From assembly GCF_900116605.1 (NCBI RefSeq), contig NZ_FPBC01000003.1, positions 62,001 to 126,000 of the forward strand: DNA of 64,000 nucleotides, written 5' to 3'. This DNA comes from Pseudomonas marincola. Lineage in GTDB: Bacteria > Pseudomonadota > Gammaproteobacteria > Pseudomonadales > Pseudomonadaceae. The notes beneath the pieces are model-generated. The model was given only the letters and a program-made list of their open reading frames with translations. It had not been told where the DNA came from and did no database searches. The position numbers were made by a program, and so were the translations under genes. Shown here piece by piece: positions 20,841 to 29,678 of the stretch; the stretch's first letter is position 1; every line of letters begins with the position of its first letter.

Positions 20841-20861
20841 ATGAGTTTTAGTCATCTATGA
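20841..20861 (+). other. Possible six-codon leader ORF before the LysR gene
   Basis: ATG 20841 opens a frame encoding MSFSHL and ends at TGA 20859-20861, overlapping the LysR ATG at 20858 in an ATGA arrangement. There is no strong ribosome site ahead of it, so it may be chance. Confidence 0.25.
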
Positions 20862-21775
20862 ATCGTAAGCTCCCGCCCCTGTATGCACTTCGCGCTTTCG
20901 AGGCGGCGGCGCGGCATGCTTCATTCACCCGGGCTGCCGAAGAACTGCTGATTACGCAGAGCGCAGTCAGTCGGCATATCCGCACGCTGGAGACGCATTT
21001 CGATTGCCGTCTGTTTGAGCGCAATGGGCGCAACCTGCGCCTGACCGAGCAAGGCCGGTTGCTGGTGCCGGGCCTGCGTGATGGTTTCGATGCCTTGGAG
21101 CGGGCGTGCATGCCGTTGCATATCGACGATTCGGTTATCCGCATGAAAGCCCCGTCGACGTTGACCATGCGCTGGCTGCTCTCGCGCTTGTCGCGGTTTC
21201 GGCAGATTAATAAAGAGGCCGAAATACAGCTCACCAGCGCGTGGATGGATGTCGACCAGGTGGACTTCCAACGCGAGCCCTTCGATTGCGCCGTGTTGCT
21301 GGGGCGCGGCAACTTCCCGGCGGAGTGGGAGTGTCGGTTGCTGTTTGCCGAGTGGCTGACCCCGGTCTGTGCGCCTGAGCTGGCGCGGGACGGCGAGTGG
21401 GATGTGCAACGCCTGCAAGGCGCAGAGCTGCTTCACCCGACACCCGACCGGCGCGACTGGCGTCAGTGGTTGCAGGCCATGCAATTGCTCGATCAGGTGC
21501 CGCTGAAGGGTGGTCAGGTATTCGACACCTTGGAGTTGGGTATCGTCGCGGCAGCACGCGGCTATGGCGTGTCGATTGGCGATCTGGTGATGGTGGCGGA
21601 GGATGTTGCCGAAGGGCGCCTCGGCCTGCCCTGGTCGACTGCGGTTGCCAGCGGCAGCTGTTACTACTTGGTATGGCCCAAAGCGCGGCGCAATCAGCAG
21701 CGTTATCACCGGCTCAGCGAGTTTCTCGAGAATGAGGTGCAGGCGATGACCCTGCCGCAGGTGCGCTATCTATAG
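20858..21775 (+). CDS. LysR-family regulator, GcvA-like
   Basis: The 305-residue protein has the GcvA-type start (LPPLYALRAFEAAARHASFT then RAAEELLITQSAVSRHI) and an effector domain beginning near residue 95 with STLTMRWLLSRLSRF. It diverges from the flavoprotein-MATE pair across 100 bases, so it probably controls that pair. The ATG at 20858 gives the family-typical N terminus but lacks a clear Shine-Dalgarno. Confidence 0.92.
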   Translation: MNRKLPPLYALRAFEAAARHASFTRAAEELLITQSAVSRHIRTLETHFDCRLFERNGRNLRLTEQGRLLVPGLRDGFDALERACMPLHIDDSVIRMKAPSTLTMRWLLSRLSRFRQINKEAEIQLTSAWMDVDQVDFQREPFDCAVLLGRGNFPAEWECRLLFAEWLTPVCAPELARDGEWDVQRLQGAELLHPTPDRRDWRQWLQAMQLLDQVPLKGGQVFDTLELGIVAAARGYGVSIGDLVMVAEDVAEGRLGLPWSTAVASGSCYYLVWPKARRNQQRYHRLSEFLENEVQAMTLPQVRYL

Positions 21776-22151
21776 TCTGGCCCAAGTCTGAGCGTGCGTC
21801 GGTTTATCGTAAAAAATAATGGACTCGCAGCCAGTCTGGCTGCGGGTTTGCTGGGTTTAATCGGCCGTTATACGGTGCGTGTGGGCAATATGGCTGCGGA
21901 AGAATTTTCAGCATTTTAGCGGGAAGTGTTTGACATATTTTACGGTTCGGGCAATCTGTGTGGGCGGTTCTGTTCGTCAGGCAGCCGTCGCGGAAGGTTC
22001 GGTTACCTTCCACTCCCTGCGTCAAGGCGTGCTCCCTCTGCGGGTTGCAAACCACGCTGCCAGACAAACGATCCGTGCCAAACAGGATGCGCTGCGAGTC
22101 TCTCGCCCTTCCTGCACAGCAACGGCAGGCCGACCTGCCTCAAGGTGACGT
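21776..22151. other. Intergenic region before the glutamine amidotransferase-like gene
   Basis: The 376 bases hold an eight-bp perfect hairpin (21826-21844, CGCAGCCA / TGGCTGCG, followed by GGTTT) that may end LysR transcription. The rest probably carries the promoter of the next gene. Several overlapping short plus-strand frames occur but have no ribosome site, no conserved composition and mutually exclusive readings, so I do not call them genes. Confidence 0.5.
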
Positions 22152-22952
22152 ATGTCCAAAAACGACAGTGCTAATACTTCTAAATCTAAACGCAAACCCG
22201 TTGTACTGATGTCCATGGGGGTCCACGAACGCAAGGGCCACCTGTATCAAGTAATGACCCACAAATACATCACACCAGTTGTCGACTTCGCTGGTTGTGT
22301 ACCGCTGCTCGCGCCGACGTGCTGCGGTCCTGACGACATTGAGCAATATCTGGATATGGTCGATGGCGTTTACCTGACAGGCGCCGGTTCGAATATCGAG
22401 CCTTCGCTGTACGGTCAGGAAAACATGACGCCTGAGAAAGGCCAGGACATTGATCGCGATATGTTCGACATGCCGCTGATCCGTGCTGCCATCAAGCGCG
22501 GCCTGCCGATCTTCGCCATCTGCCGTGGCATGCAAGAAATCAACGTTGCACTGGGCGGCGATATCTACCAGAAGCTCTACGCCGAACCTGGCTTCAATGA
22601 CCACCGTGAAAACCCCAATGACCCGGTTGATGTGCAGTATGCGCAGAGCCACAACGTGCGCCTGAAAGAAGGCTCATGGTTGGCCAAGCTGCTGGCAACT
22701 GAGGAAATTGGTGTTAACTCGCTGCACGGTCAGGGCATCAAAACCCTCGCTAAAGGTCTGGAGCCGCTGGCGTTTGCAGAAGATGGGCTGGTTGAAGCGT
22801 TCCATGCGCCGAGCCTGTCGAACTTCCTGTTCGCGGTGCAATGGCACCCGGAATGGCAAGCTGCGCAGAACCCGGACTCGGTAAAAATGTTCGAAGCGTT
22901 CGGTGAAGCCTGCCGTCAGCGCCAGAGCAAGCAAGTATCCAGCGCGGCTTAA
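22152..22952 (+). CDS. Gamma-glutamyl-gamma-aminobutyrate hydrolase-like class I amidotransferase
   Basis: The 266-residue peptidase C26 protein has the nucleophile Cys in FAICRGMQEINVALGGD and the catalytic His-Glu in VQWHPEW. DGVYLTGAGSNIEPSLYG matches PuuD/SpuA-type hydrolases, which release GABA or polyamine-derived acids from gamma-glutamyl conjugates. No other gene of that pathway is adjacent, so the precise substrate is uncertain. AGGTGA precedes the ATG. The gene is monocistronic, ended by a strong terminator. Confidence 0.88.
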   Translation: MSKNDSANTSKSKRKPVVLMSMGVHERKGHLYQVMTHKYITPVVDFAGCVPLLAPTCCGPDDIEQYLDMVDGVYLTGAGSNIEPSLYGQENMTPEKGQDIDRDMFDMPLIRAAIKRGLPIFAICRGMQEINVALGGDIYQKLYAEPGFNDHRENPNDPVDVQYAQSHNVRLKEGSWLAKLLATEEIGVNSLHGQGIKTLAKGLEPLAFAEDGLVEAFHAPSLSNFLFAVQWHPEWQAAQNPDSVKMFEAFGEACRQRQSKQVSSAA

Positions 22953-22970
22953 TACCCGCGTTTGCTAAAG

Positions 22971-22998
22971 AAGCCCGGTTATGCCGGGCTTCTTTTTG
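22971..22998 (+). terminator. Rho-independent terminator
   Basis: The nine-bp perfect stem GAAGCCCGG / CCGGGCTTC with loop TTATG is followed by five T residues, 18 bases after the amidotransferase-like gene. Confidence 0.93.
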
Positions 22999-23082
22999 CC
23001 TGTAATTTATTCTGAGAGCCCGGCATAGCAGCGTCCGCAGAGGCTAATCGTTGGTGTTGCACCGATTTGGTGCGCTCTGGCT

Positions 23083-23670
23083 TTACCAGCCTTCCGAGCC
23101 GGGTTCACCTTTGAATGGGCCGACAATCGCGTCGGTTACCCAGCCACCGTAATAGTTGCCGGGCTGCGGCCTGGCCAGTTCCTGATTGACCCAGCACTCA
23201 CTCATCTGGGCCGGATGGAAGGCAATGTAGCCGCTGATCACGGCAAACTCGCCCCACGCCTGTGGATAAGTCCATGCAGCATCTGCGGCGGTGTGGTTAT
23301 TCACATTGACGTTGAAATAGGCGCTGGTGCCTTTCCATTCGCACAAGGTTTGCCGGGCGCTGGGCTTAAGACACTCCATGTTTATATCGGATTGCGGGAT
23401 GTAATACACCGGCGCGCCGGATGTCTCGATCACCCGATAGGCGTTCTGGCTGGATGCCAGAGTAAGGCCGTGAAAAACCACAGTAATCGTGGCGCTCACG
23501 GGTTCGACCCTGGGTGGCCGCGGGTAATCCCAGACCGACTCTTGCCCCGGCCCCGCAAGCACAATGTGCTCTGGGCGCAGGCGCTCTACAGTGCGCCATT
23601 TGAGCACTTCGGCGTGCAATTCTGGCGGTACGTCTGTGAGGTCGCTTGGAGTGTTATCTACAGTGCTCAT
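23083..23670 (-). CDS. DUF427 family protein
   Basis: The 195-residue protein contains one DUF427 domain in its middle and C-terminal part, with SVWDYPRPPRVEP, a Tyr-rich ETSGAPVYYIPQSDI, LCEWKGTSAYFNV and WTYPQAWGEFAVISGYIAFHP. Function is unknown. ATG 23670 has GGAG eight bases upstream; the nine-codon extension to 23697 does not. It is downstream of comM on the same strand with a 51-base gap, but any shared transcription is only inferred from spacing. Confidence 0.88.
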   Translation of the reverse strand: MSTVDNTPSDLTDVPPELHAEVLKWRTVERLRPEHIVLAGPGQESVWDYPRPPRVEPVSATITVVFHGLTLASSQNAYRVIETSGAPVYYIPQSDINMECLKPSARQTLCEWKGTSAYFNVNVNNHTAADAAWTYPQAWGEFAVISGYIAFHPAQMSECWVNQELARPQPGNYYGGWVTDAIVGPFKGEPGSEGW

Positions 23671-23721
23671 GACAAGTTCTCCGCAGGCAATAGGCATTCA
23701 GCCGATGCGTGTGTGTTGTGA

Positions 23722-25230
23722 TCAACCTTGTGGGTGATCGCGGTACTGCAGCGCTTCTGCCAGCTGTTGGCGATTGATGTCCGGCGCGGACTCCAGGTCT
23801 GCCAGCGTGCGTGCAACCTTCAGCACGCGATGAGCGGCGCGCAGCGACAAGGCCAAACGCTCGCAGGCGTTTTCCAGCCAGGTTTGATCCGCTGTGCTCA
23901 ATGCGCAGTGTTGGCGTAAACCGGCAAGGTCGAGAAATGCATTGGCGCAGCCCTGACGCTGCAATTGTTGCTGGCGTGCTCTGGCCACCTGAAGGGCGCA
24001 GGTGGCGGTGTCGGGGCCGTTATGGCTGTGGCTGTCGGTTGCGACATGCAGCGCCGTTGCTTCGCGGGCGACGGTTATGTGCAAGTCGATTCGGTCGAGC
24101 AGCGGCCCGGATAACTTGCTGCGGTAGCGCTGGATCTGTTCCTGGCTGCAACGGCAGCGCCCGCTGGGGTCACCGAGAAAGCCGCACGGGCAAGGGTTCA
24201 TCGCGGCCACCAACTGAAAACGCGCCGGAAAACGTACTTTGTCGCGGGCTCTGGCGATGACGATTTGACCGCTTTCCAGCGGCTCTCTCAAGACTTCAAG
24301 CACCTTGCGGTCAAACTCGGGCAACTCATCAAGAAACAGCACGCCTTGATGGGCCAGCGTTATTTCGCCTGGCTGCGGACGACTGCCGCCGCCGACCAGT
24401 GCGGGCGCCGAGGCGCTGTGATGAGGGTTGCGAAAGGGTCGCTGCGGCCACGCTTGAAGCGGGTTATGGCTGGCGACTGACTGGATGGCTGCAACCTCCA
24501 GCGCTTCCTGCTCATCCAGCGGCGGCAGCAAGCCGGGAAGGCGGCTGGCCAGCAGGGTTTTGCCAGTGCCGGGCGGACCGCTGAGCAATAGATTGTGCGA
24601 TCCGGCGGCGGCCACCAGCAGGGCGCGTTTGGCGGCTGTCTGGCCCTGTACTTCGGCAAGGTCAGGATAGGGACGCGTCTGGCGTAGCAAACCCTGAGAC
24701 ACAAACGGCTCGATAGGCGATGAACTATTAAAGTGCGCGGCCAACTCCAGCAGATGGTCGGCGGCTATCACGATCAGTCCCGTGGCCAGGCTGGCTTCTT
24801 CGGCATTGGCTTTAGGCACCACTAAGGTGCGTGCGCAACTTCGCGCTGCCAGTGCGGCGGGCAATACACCCTGAACCGGGCGGATTGCCCCGGATAATGC
24901 CAGCTCGCCCAGGCATTCGACCTGCGCCAGCGCTGCTGGCGGAATCTGCGAGCTGGCCGCCAGAATTCCCAGGGCGATGGCCAGATCGAAGCGTCCGCCA
25001 TCTTTGGGCAGATCGGCGGGAGCCAAATTGAGGGTGATGCGCCGGGAGGGGAAGTCGAATTCGCAGTTGAGAATGGCGCTGCGCACGCGGTCTTTGCTTT
25101 CCTTGACCGCTGTTTCCGGCAGGCCGACCAATGCCAGCGAAGGAAGGCCGTTGGCCAAATGCGCCTCGACAGTAACCGAGGGCGCTTCCACGCCAACCTG
25201 GGCGCGACTGTGGACGATGGCCAGGGACAT
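23722..25230 (-). CDS. comM: ComM/YifB AAA+ helicase (Mg-chelatase-like)
   Basis: The 502-residue protein has an N-terminal Lon-protease-like fold (SLAIVHSRAQVGVEAPSVTVE), a central AAA+ module with Walker A GPPGTGKTLLASRLPG at about 217 and Walker B GVLFLDELPEF, and a C-terminal helical domain (RAAHRVLKVARTLADLE). ComM is a hexameric branch-migration helicase that helps integrate transforming DNA; close family members occur in non-transformable species. It follows ubiK by 39 bases on the same strand. Confidence 0.93.
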   Translation of the reverse strand: MSLAIVHSRAQVGVEAPSVTVEAHLANGLPSLALVGLPETAVKESKDRVRSAILNCEFDFPSRRITLNLAPADLPKDGGRFDLAIALGILAASSQIPPAALAQVECLGELALSGAIRPVQGVLPAALAARSCARTLVVPKANAEEASLATGLIVIAADHLLELAAHFNSSSPIEPFVSQGLLRQTRPYPDLAEVQGQTAAKRALLVAAAGSHNLLLSGPPGTGKTLLASRLPGLLPPLDEQEALEVAAIQSVASHNPLQAWPQRPFRNPHHSASAPALVGGGSRPQPGEITLAHQGVLFLDELPEFDRKVLEVLREPLESGQIVIARARDKVRFPARFQLVAAMNPCPCGFLGDPSGRCRCSQEQIQRYRSKLSGPLLDRIDLHITVAREATALHVATDSHSHNGPDTATCALQVARARQQQLQRQGCANAFLDLAGLRQHCALSTADQTWLENACERLALSLRAAHRVLKVARTLADLESAPDINRQQLAEALQYRDHPQG

Positions 25231-25269
25231 TGATCACTCCTTGATCAGCTGTCGCCCCGCGAGTGAGGT

Positions 25270-25542
25270 TTACTCGGCGGGTGGTGGTGGCGTCTGTTCG
25301 GCGTCTGCTTCCATGGCCGCGACTTTGGCTTCAAGGGCTTCAAGGCGGGCGCGGGTGCGGGCCAGCACAACCATCTGGCTGTCGAATTCTTCGCGGCTGA
25401 CCAGGTCGAGTTTGCTGAATGCACTTTGCAGCATCATCTTGAACTGCTGTTCGAATTCGTTACGTGGCAAGGGTGTATCACCACTGAACAGGCGGGATGC
25501 GTGGGTGCTGAGAGCATCAAGCAGGGCTTTTGGCGGCAACAT
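25270..25542 (-). CDS. ubiK: Ubiquinone biosynthesis accessory factor UbiK
   Basis: This 90-residue BMFP/YqiC-type protein is predicted to be an amphipathic helix followed by a coiled coil (SREEFDSQMVVLARTRARLE), with a Pro/Glu-rich tail. UbiK interacts with the UbiJ lipid-binding protein and supports aerobic ubiquinone synthesis. Its location next to comM and divergent from glnK is the standard Pseudomonas arrangement. Confidence 0.92.
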   Translation of the reverse strand: MLPPKALLDALSTHASRLFSGDTPLPRNEFEQQFKMMLQSAFSKLDLVSREEFDSQMVVLARTRARLEALEAKVAAMEADAEQTPPPPAE

Positions 25543-25647
25543 AGGTGTTTATCCAGATACGTTTGGCGCCAGTGTATCACGCGTTTTCTGCCGCAGAAGG
25601 CAGCGCTCCGGCGCGCCCGATTATCGAGCGTAGCGGCTTGGCGCTGT

Positions 25648-25662
25648 GCACCGATGTTGTGC
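25648..25662 (+). promoter_or_regulatory. Candidate NtrC-binding site upstream of glnK
   Basis: GCACCGATGTTGTGC matches the NtrC dyad layout GCAC-N7-GTGC and closely resembles the enteric glnA site. It sits about 80 bases upstream of the sigma-54-like element, the usual distance for an enhancer-type activator. Confidence 0.6.
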
Positions 25663-25739
25663 GTATACCGTTGGTCAAACCCGCCTGAAAACCAGTGTTT
25701 TAGGGCTAACTGCATGAAAAATTGAGCTTTTCACGACTT

Positions 25740-25755
25740 TGGCAAGGAATCTGCT
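25740..25755 (+). promoter_or_regulatory. Candidate sigma-54 promoter for glnK-amtB
   Basis: TGGCAAGGAATCTGCT fits the TGGCAC-N5-TTGCT pattern, with GG at 25741-25742 and GC at 25753-25754 separated by the required ten bases. glnK-amtB is NtrC/RpoN dependent in most proteobacteria, which supports the call. Confidence 0.6.
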
Positions 25756-25770
25756 TAGTCCTTGATGACG

Positions 25771-25797
25771 GATGCACCGATGCAGTTCCGGTGCGTC
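25771..25797 (+). other. Leader hairpin in the glnK 5' region
   Basis: GATGCACCG and CGGTGCGTC can pair over nine positions, one of them a G-U pair, around a nine-base loop. It would begin just downstream of the predicted sigma-54 start site. It may be RNA structure, or a degenerate second NtrC site since the arms contain GCACC/GGTGC. Confidence 0.45.
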
Positions 25798-25917
25798 AGG
25801 CGAAGCGGGGAAGTGTTTCGCTGGTAGCGGTTGGTTGAGAACAGGTTGTCCTGCAGCTATTTCGGCTTTCAAGGCAACCGGTGCATTACAAAAGCCAGAC
25901 ACTGCGCTTAGACTTGA

Positions 25918-26307
<390 letters not shown>

Positions 26308-26343
26308 GCCCCGAACCGAACCCCACGCCCCAGGAGTTAAACC

Positions 26344-27657
26344 ATGACTCTGCGTAAATTCGCAGGGCTAGGAGCCCTTTTGTCTCTCGTTCCGGGAATT
26401 GCCCTGGCCGATGAGGCAAGTCTGAACGGCGGTGATACAGCTTGGATGCTGGTAGCAACCGTTCTTGTATTGTTCATGACCATCCCTGGTCTGGCACTGT
26501 TTTACGCCGGTATGGTGCGTTCCAAGAACGTCCTGTCGGTGCTCATGCAGTGTTTTGCAATCTGCGCTCTTATTAGCGTCCTGTGGGTTGTCTACGGCTA
26601 TAGCATGGCTTTTGACACCACGGGCATGGAGCAGGGCGTCGTCAACTTCAACTCGTTTGTGGGCGGCCTTTCCAAAGCCTTCCTCAGCGGTTTGACGGTC
26701 GACAGCCTGGTCGCCAGCGTTCCGGAAAGCGTGTTCATTACCTTCCAGATGACCTTCGCCATCATCACCCCGGCCCTCATCGTCGGCGCTTTCGCCGAAC
26801 GCATGAAGTTCTCGGCGATGCTGGTGTTCATGGCGATCTGGTTCACCATCGTCTATCTGCCGATCGCTCACATGGTCTGGAGTGGTGACGGTGGCCTGAT
26901 GTGGGATTGGGGCGTTCTCGACTTCGCGGGCGGTACGGTCGTGCACATCAACGCGGGTATCGCAGGTTTGGTTGCGTGTCTGGTGCTGGGCAAGCGTAAA
27001 GGCTTCCCAACCACCGCCATGCCGCCACATAACCTGGGCTACACCCTGATTGGCGCGAGCATGCTCTGGGTCGGCTGGTTCGGTTTTAACGCGGGTTCCG
27101 CTGTTGCAGCTAACGGTACTGCAGGTATGGCCATGCTGGTCACGCAGATTGCTACAGCTGCTGCGGCACTGAGCTGGATGTTCATCGAGTGGATCACTCA
27201 CCGTAAGCCAAGCGTTCTGGGTATCGCTTCGGGCGCTGTTGCAGGCCTGGTAGCCATTACTCCGGCGTCGGGCACTGCAGGGCCGATGGGGGCTTTGGTG
27301 ATCGGTTTTGCTGCGGGGACTATCTGCTTCTTCTGCGCCACATCACTCAAACGCAAGCTGGGTTATGACGACTCGCTGGATGTGTTTGGTGTGCACGCAG
27401 TGGGCGGCATCGTCGGGGCAATCCTTACGGGGGCATTTGCAGCGCCTTCGCTGGGCGGTTTCGGCACAGTCGAAGACATTCCTGCTCAGCTTTGGGTGCA
27501 GTTCGAGGGCGTGGCATTCACCGTTATCTACACCGCCGTGGTGACCTTCGTCATCCTCAAGGTGCTGGACATGGTGATGGGCCTGCGCGTCAGCGAGGAA
27601 GAAGAGACCATCGGTCTCGATCTCGCCCTGCACAACGAGCGCGGTTACAACCTTTAA
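26344..27657 (+). CDS. amtB: Ammonium transporter AmtB
   Basis: The 437-residue transporter begins with a cleavable signal peptide (LLSLVPGIALADEAS), as in E. coli AmtB, and has eleven predicted membrane helices. The twin pore histidines lie in VVHINAGIAGL and FGVHAVGGIVG, and LDFAGG carries the conserved Asp. The C-terminal tail GLRVSEEEETIGLDLALHNERG is of the GlnK-responsive type. It conducts ammonium into the cytoplasm and is directly downstream of glnK. GGAGT precedes the start. Confidence 0.96.
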   Translation: MTLRKFAGLGALLSLVPGIALADEASLNGGDTAWMLVATVLVLFMTIPGLALFYAGMVRSKNVLSVLMQCFAICALISVLWVVYGYSMAFDTTGMEQGVVNFNSFVGGLSKAFLSGLTVDSLVASVPESVFITFQMTFAIITPALIVGAFAERMKFSAMLVFMAIWFTIVYLPIAHMVWSGDGGLMWDWGVLDFAGGTVVHINAGIAGLVACLVLGKRKGFPTTAMPPHNLGYTLIGASMLWVGWFGFNAGSAVAANGTAGMAMLVTQIATAAAALSWMFIEWITHRKPSVLGIASGAVAGLVAITPASGTAGPMGALVIGFAAGTICFFCATSLKRKLGYDDSLDVFGVHAVGGIVGAILTGAFAAPSLGGFGTVEDIPAQLWVQFEGVAFTVIYTAVVTFVILKVLDMVMGLRVSEEEETIGLDLALHNERGYNL

Positions 27658-27666
27658 ACACTGAGG

Positions 27667-27689
27667 GCGCCCGGAGCCAACCCGGGCGC
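27667..27689 (+). terminator. GC-rich hairpin between the two ammonium transporter genes
   Basis: The eight-bp perfect stem GCGCCCGG / CCGGGCGC with a seven-base loop lies nine bases after the amtB stop. No T tract follows, so it may reduce rather than stop transcription into the second transporter gene, or stabilise the upstream message. Confidence 0.5.
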
Positions 27690-27738
27690 TTCAAGCGAAT
27701 AGCGCTAACAATAAAAGCGCATCGGAGCGAGGTGGCAC

Positions 27739-28989
27739 ATGGACAACACAGCATTGACTGCATTGACGTATGGCTTTGATACATTCTACTTCTTGATTTG
27801 CGGCGCACTGGTTATGTGGATGGCAGCGGGTTTTGCCATGCTCGAATCCGGCCTGGTACGCGCCAAGAACACCACTGAAATCCTCACCAAAAACATCGCG
27901 CTCTATGCGGTAGCGAGTGTGATGTATCTGGTGATTGGTTATCACATCATGTATTCGAGTCCTGAAGGCGGCATTCTGCCAAGCCTGGGTTTCCTGATTG
28001 GTGATGAGCACACCGTCGAAGCCGTTCTGGCGGGTGGCGATGATGCCCCTTACTACTCGCTGCGTTCCGACTTCTTCTTCCAGGTTGTGTTTGCTGCAAC
28101 CTGCATGTCGATCGTTTCGGGTGCAGTTGCCGAGCGTATGAAGCTCTGGGCATTCCTGACCTTCGCGGTGGTGATGACTGGTTTCATCTACCCGGTTCAG
28201 GGTTTCTGGAAATGGGGCGCAGGCTTCCTTAACAGCGCTGGTTTCCTCGACTTCGCAGGTTCTGGTGTTGTGCACATGGCGGGCGCTGCTGCTGCTCTGG
28301 CCGGTGTACTGCTGCTGGGCGCACGCAAGGGCAAATACGGCCCTAACGGCCAGGTCAATGCGATTCCGGGCTGCAACCTCCCGATGGCGACACTGGGCGC
28401 GTTCATCCTGTGGATGGGCTGGTTCGGCTTCAACGGTGGCTCACAGCTGAAAATGAGCACCATCGAAGACGCTAACGCAGTGGCTCAGGTGTTTGTTAAC
28501 ACCAACATGGCAGCTGCCGGCGGCCTGATCGTGGCGCTGATCGTCGCGCGCATTCTGTTCGGCAAGGCCGACCTGACCATGGCACTCAACGGTGCACTGG
28601 CTGGCCTGGTGGCAATTACTGCTGAGCCGCTGACCCCGTCTGCCCTGCAAGCCACTCTGATTGGTGGTGTGGGCGGCGTTCTGGTGGTGTTCTCGATTCT
28701 TGCTCTGGACAAGCTCAAGCTCGATGACCCGGTGGGTGCGATCTCGGTACACGGTGTGTGCGGTATCTGGGGCCTGTTGGCAGTTTGCCTGACCAACCCG
28801 GACGCAACCATTGGTGCTCAGCTGCTGGGTATCGCTTCGATCTTCGCCTGGGTGTTTGTAGCCAGCCTGGTGGTGTGGTCGATCATCAAAGCGGTGATTG
28901 GTCTGCGCGTCAGCGAAGAAGAAGAGTACGAAGGTGTCGACATTGCAGAATGCGGCATGGAAGCTTATCCGGAGTTCACCAAGTCCTGA
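27739..28989 (+). CDS. Second ammonium transporter (Amt family)
   Basis: The 416-residue Amt protein differs clearly from its upstream neighbour. It has no signal peptide, starts with a membrane helix (DTFYFLICGALVMWMAAGFAM), has a charged KGKYGPNGQ loop after the first pore histidine, and ends GVDIAECGMEAYPEFTKS. The twin histidines are kept (VVHMAGAAAAL and ISVHGVCGIWG), as is GWFGFN, so it should conduct ammonium. The tail still has GLRVSEEEE, compatible with PII control. It lies 81 bases after amtB and ahead of a strong terminator. Confidence 0.93.
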   Translation: MDNTALTALTYGFDTFYFLICGALVMWMAAGFAMLESGLVRAKNTTEILTKNIALYAVASVMYLVIGYHIMYSSPEGGILPSLGFLIGDEHTVEAVLAGGDDAPYYSLRSDFFFQVVFAATCMSIVSGAVAERMKLWAFLTFAVVMTGFIYPVQGFWKWGAGFLNSAGFLDFAGSGVVHMAGAAAALAGVLLLGARKGKYGPNGQVNAIPGCNLPMATLGAFILWMGWFGFNGGSQLKMSTIEDANAVAQVFVNTNMAAAGGLIVALIVARILFGKADLTMALNGALAGLVAITAEPLTPSALQATLIGGVGGVLVVFSILALDKLKLDDPVGAISVHGVCGIWGLLAVCLTNPDATIGAQLLGIASIFAWVFVASLVVWSIIKAVIGLRVSEEEEYEGVDIAECGMEAYPEFTKS

Positions 28990-29008
28990 TTAGCCAAAAG
29001 TTTTAACG

Positions 29009-29036
29009 AGGGCGCCTCTGGCGCCCTTTGTTTTTT
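29009..29036 (+). terminator. Terminator after the second amt gene
   Basis: An eight-bp perfect stem AGGGCGCC / GGCGCCCT with loop TCT is followed by a T-rich tract, 20 bases after the stop. Confidence 0.93.
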
Positions 29037-29223
29037 CTGCGGGCACGCTAGAATGCGCGCCGTAGATCCGGGATTGCCATGCAGCCGGATCTGCGTCCGA
29101 GCTGACGTCGAAGACTTTGTGCGTCTATGTCATGCAAGGGCATCTGAATTTTTACTGGCGGTGCTTTTAAAACGGCTGCGCTGGGCTATAACTATTCTGC
29201 TTTCGCAAGTCATGAGGTTGAAC

Positions 29224-29553
29224 ATGAGCGACGAAGATCTGGAACAAGACGATATGGACAGCGTTGAAGAGGACGATAGCGAGGAGCTGGCAACAGCTGA
29301 CGACATCGATTCTTCTGACGACGATGACGACGGTGAAGTCGTAACCACCAGCAAGAGCAAGACCAAAGCCAAGGCTGCTGTGGATCCGGATGACCTGCCA
29401 AGCGTAGAAGCGAAGCAGAAAGAACGTGATGCACTGGCGCAGGCAATGGAAGAGTTTCTGGCGCGTGGTGGCAAGGTGCAGGAAGTCGAACCCAACGTGG
29501 TTTCCGATCCGCCCAAAAAGCCCGACAGCAAGTACGGCAGCCGTCCTATCTGA
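29224..29553 (+). CDS. sutA: Transcriptional regulator SutA
   Basis: The 109-residue protein has an extremely acidic N-terminal half (DD/EE runs up to about residue 42), a basic TSKSKTKAKAA patch, a central helix with EAKQKERDALAQAMEEFLARG and a C-terminal KKPDSKYGSRPI tail. This is the SutA design: an RNA-polymerase-binding protein with disordered tails that supports transcription during slow growth in Pseudomonas. ATG 29224 follows GAGG at good spacing; a longer in-frame upstream extension is rejected. It is monocistronic and convergent with the HAD gene. Confidence 0.92.
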   Translation: MSDEDLEQDDMDSVEEDDSEELATADDIDSSDDDDDGEVVTTSKSKTKAKAAVDPDDLPSVEAKQKERDALAQAMEEFLARGGKVQEVEPNVVSDPPKKPDSKYGSRPI

Positions 29554-29565
29554 TCAGATCCGGGT

Positions 29566-29612
29566 TGCTGAAAAGTACCCGCCCGCAAGCGGCGTCCGCG
29601 GACTTTTCAGCA
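29566..29612. terminator. Long-loop hairpin between sutA and the HAD gene
   Basis: An 11-bp perfect inverted repeat (TGCTGAAAAGT / ACTTTTCAGCA) brackets a 25-base GC-rich loop between two convergent genes. It is probably a termination or stability structure. Confidence 0.6.
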
Positions 29613-29678
29613 GTGCCCGGCATAGTGCCGCGCCACGCTCAGGTGTTTTTGCCTGTAGAACAGTGTCGCGGCCTTATG

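Noticed and set aside
21200..21600. Minus-strand frames opposite the LysR effector domain
   Set aside because: Arg/Pro-rich shadow translation; the plus-strand LysR is complete.
21879..22209. Three overlapping plus-strand frames before the amidotransferase-like gene
   Set aside because: They are mutually exclusive frames without ribosome sites; none resembles a known protein.
29053..29223. Upstream in-frame extension of sutA
   Set aside because: The extension has no ribosome site and unlike composition, while ATG 29224 follows GAGG and gives the SutA length.
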